Source: an uncultured Clostridia bacterium (GTDB taxonomy: Bacteria > Bacillota > Clostridia > Peptostreptococcales > Anaerovoracaceae). From it: DNA of 5,738 nt. The DNA lies in the NCBI GenBank assembly GCA_937928455.1, contig CALFUG010000101.1:1-5738 (forward strand), in the 5' to 3' direction. Under the pieces are notes generated by a model. It saw only the letters and a program-made list of their open reading frames with translations. It was not told where the DNA came from and made no database searches. A program made the position numbers and the translations under genes. Below are positions 4,807 to 5,738 of this stretch, piece after piece. Within the stretch, counting starts at the first letter, position 1. Every line of letters starts with the position of its first letter.

Positions 4807-5738
4807 ATGTTAGAAATTTCGTCATTGCAACCAACCGTGGAGGATCTGGGAGTAGACATTGAGCAAGGATTGTCAAGTCAAGAAGCAGAAAAAAGGCAGA
4901 TGGAATACGGTCCCAACCAATTCCAGGAGAAAAAGAAGAAAACCAAGTTGCAAATGTTCATCGCCCAACTGCGTAATCCCATGATATATATTCTGTTTGT
5001 TGCCGTTATCATCTCAACGGTACTGAAAGAGTTTGGCGACAGTATTATTATCATCGCCGTTATTCTATTGAATGCCATTATAGGGATGGTGCAAGAGGCA
5101 AAGGCAGAAGAATCCCTGGAAGCTTTGAAAAAAATGAGCAGCCCCATGGCCATGGTGCGACGGGATGGTGGTTTGCTGGAAGTAGATGCCACTACCTTGG
5201 TTCCGGGGGATGTGGTGATTTTGGAAGCAGGACGTGTAATCCCTGCTGACTTGATTCTAACAAAGACCGTAAATTTAAAAGTAGAGGAGTCTGCTTTGAC
5301 TGGAGAATCCGTGCCGGTGGAAAAAGATTGGGAATTTCTATCTACGGAGAAAACCTCTTTGGGAGACCGACTCAATTGGGGGTTCATGTCCACGAGTGTT
5401 GCCTATGGCCGGGGAGAAGGGGTGGTAGCATTTACCGGCATGTCAACAGAAATCGGGAAAATTGCGAAAATGATTAATGAGGCAGGAGAGCAAATGACTC
5501 CCCTCCAAAAAAGATTGGGAGACCTGGGAAAGCTCCTTGGAATTGTAGCCGTTGTTTTGTGCGTGGCATTGTTTGTCATTGCAGTCATACAAGGCAGGGA
5601 TTTGATGGAAATGTTGCTAACCGCCATTTCCCTGGCAGTAGCGGCCATTCCGGAAGGGTTGCCCGCCGTAGTTACCATTGTGTTGGCACTGGGAGTGCAA
5701 CGAATGGTAAAAGTGAATACCATCGTCCGAAAGCTCCC
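4807..5738 (+). CDS. P2A-type cation-transporting P-type ATPase, N-terminal part (Mn2+/Ca2+ class)
   Basis: The frame is open from ATG 4807 to the window edge: 310 complete codons of a protein usually near 900 residues. An N-terminal cation-ATPase domain (about 8-55) leads into M1 (about 58-73) and M2 (about 78-96). The actuator domain carries VPGDVV (132-137), AGRVIPAD (141-148) and the dephosphorylation loop TGES at 165-168. M3 is about 242-262 and M4 about 268-298, with AVAAIPEGLPAVVT (277-290). The PEGL glutamate (E283) matches SERCA E309, a cation-site II ligand, and V278, A279 and I281 match the other site-II positions. The window ends after VRKL, just before the expected DKTGT phosphorylation motif. 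The enzyme sits in the plasma membrane and exports a divalent cation at the cost of ATP. Sequence alone would suggest Ca2+ or Mn2+; the manganese riboswitch upstream favours Mn2+ export or detoxification. The true identity needs M5-M6 residues beyond the window. Confidence 0.93.
   Translation, partial: MLEISSLQPTVEDLGVDIEQGLSSQEAEKRQMEYGPNQFQEKKKKTKLQMFIAQLRNPMIYILFVAVIISTVLKEFGDSIIIIAVILLNAIIGMVQEAKAEESLEALKKMSSPMAMVRRDGGLLEVDATTLVPGDVVILEAGRVIPADLILTKTVNLKVEESALTGESVPVEKDWEFLSTEKTSLGDRLNWGFMSTSVAYGRGEGVVAFTGMSTEIGKIAKMINEAGEQMTPLQKRLGDLGKLLGIVAVVLCVALFVIAVIQGRDLMEMLLTAISLAVAAIPEGLPAVVTIVLALGVQRMVKVNTIVRKL

Noticed and set aside
4878..5393. Antisense frame opposite the P-type ATPase
   Set aside because: The sense strand encodes an unmistakable P-type ATPase over the same bases; the reverse frame shows no motif. 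The same applies to 5403-5723 on that strand.

Overview
This window reads as housekeeping chromosome from a Firmicute, most likely of the class Clostridia. The support is strong AGGAGG-type Shine-Dalgarno sites, moderate-to-low GC, RNase Y, a MinD-type ATPase, a DUF1015 protein and a yybP-ykoY-type riboswitch. No species is assigned. All genes lie on the + strand, and I see no mobile element, CRISPR array, rRNA or tRNA. No gene-free stretch reaches 300 bases; the longest is 4537-4806, which is filled with regulatory elements.

Layout. Bases 1-139 hold the C-terminal end of cytidylate kinase (cmk). It overlaps the start of a complete DUF1015 gene (127-1368). A short gap (1369-1448) carries a long RNA hairpin with a U-tract, and its 3' arm contains the ribosome binding site of the next gene, radC (1449-2126). 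After radC, an extended -10 promoter (2169-2198) appears to drive a two-gene unit: a solitary MinD-like ATPase (2231-2953) and rny, encoding RNase Y (2986-4536). A strong intrinsic terminator (4543-4578) closes this unit. Its U-tract runs into the -35 of another extended -10 promoter (4577-4606). That promoter starts a leader of about 190 nt with a yybP-ykoY (manganese) aptamer (about 4619-4708) and an overlapping terminator hairpin (4700-4744). The leader precedes a P2A-type cation-transporting P-type ATPase (4807-5738), which the window edge cuts just before the phosphorylation site.

How the parts work together. The best-resolved circuit is at the right end. The 3' strand of aptamer helix P1 is also the base of the 5' arm of the terminator, so the two structures exclude each other. 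Ligand-stabilised P1 should block termination and switch on the ATPase, the expected logic for a metal exporter induced by excess Mn2+. In the centre, the order radC then minD-like recalls the common Firmicute radC-mreBCD-minCD region, but mreBCD and minC are absent here and rny follows instead. The MinD-like protein also lacks the usual C-terminal membrane-targeting helix. The two points most worth following are the radC hairpin that buries its own ribosome binding site and the MinD-like/RNase Y pair.
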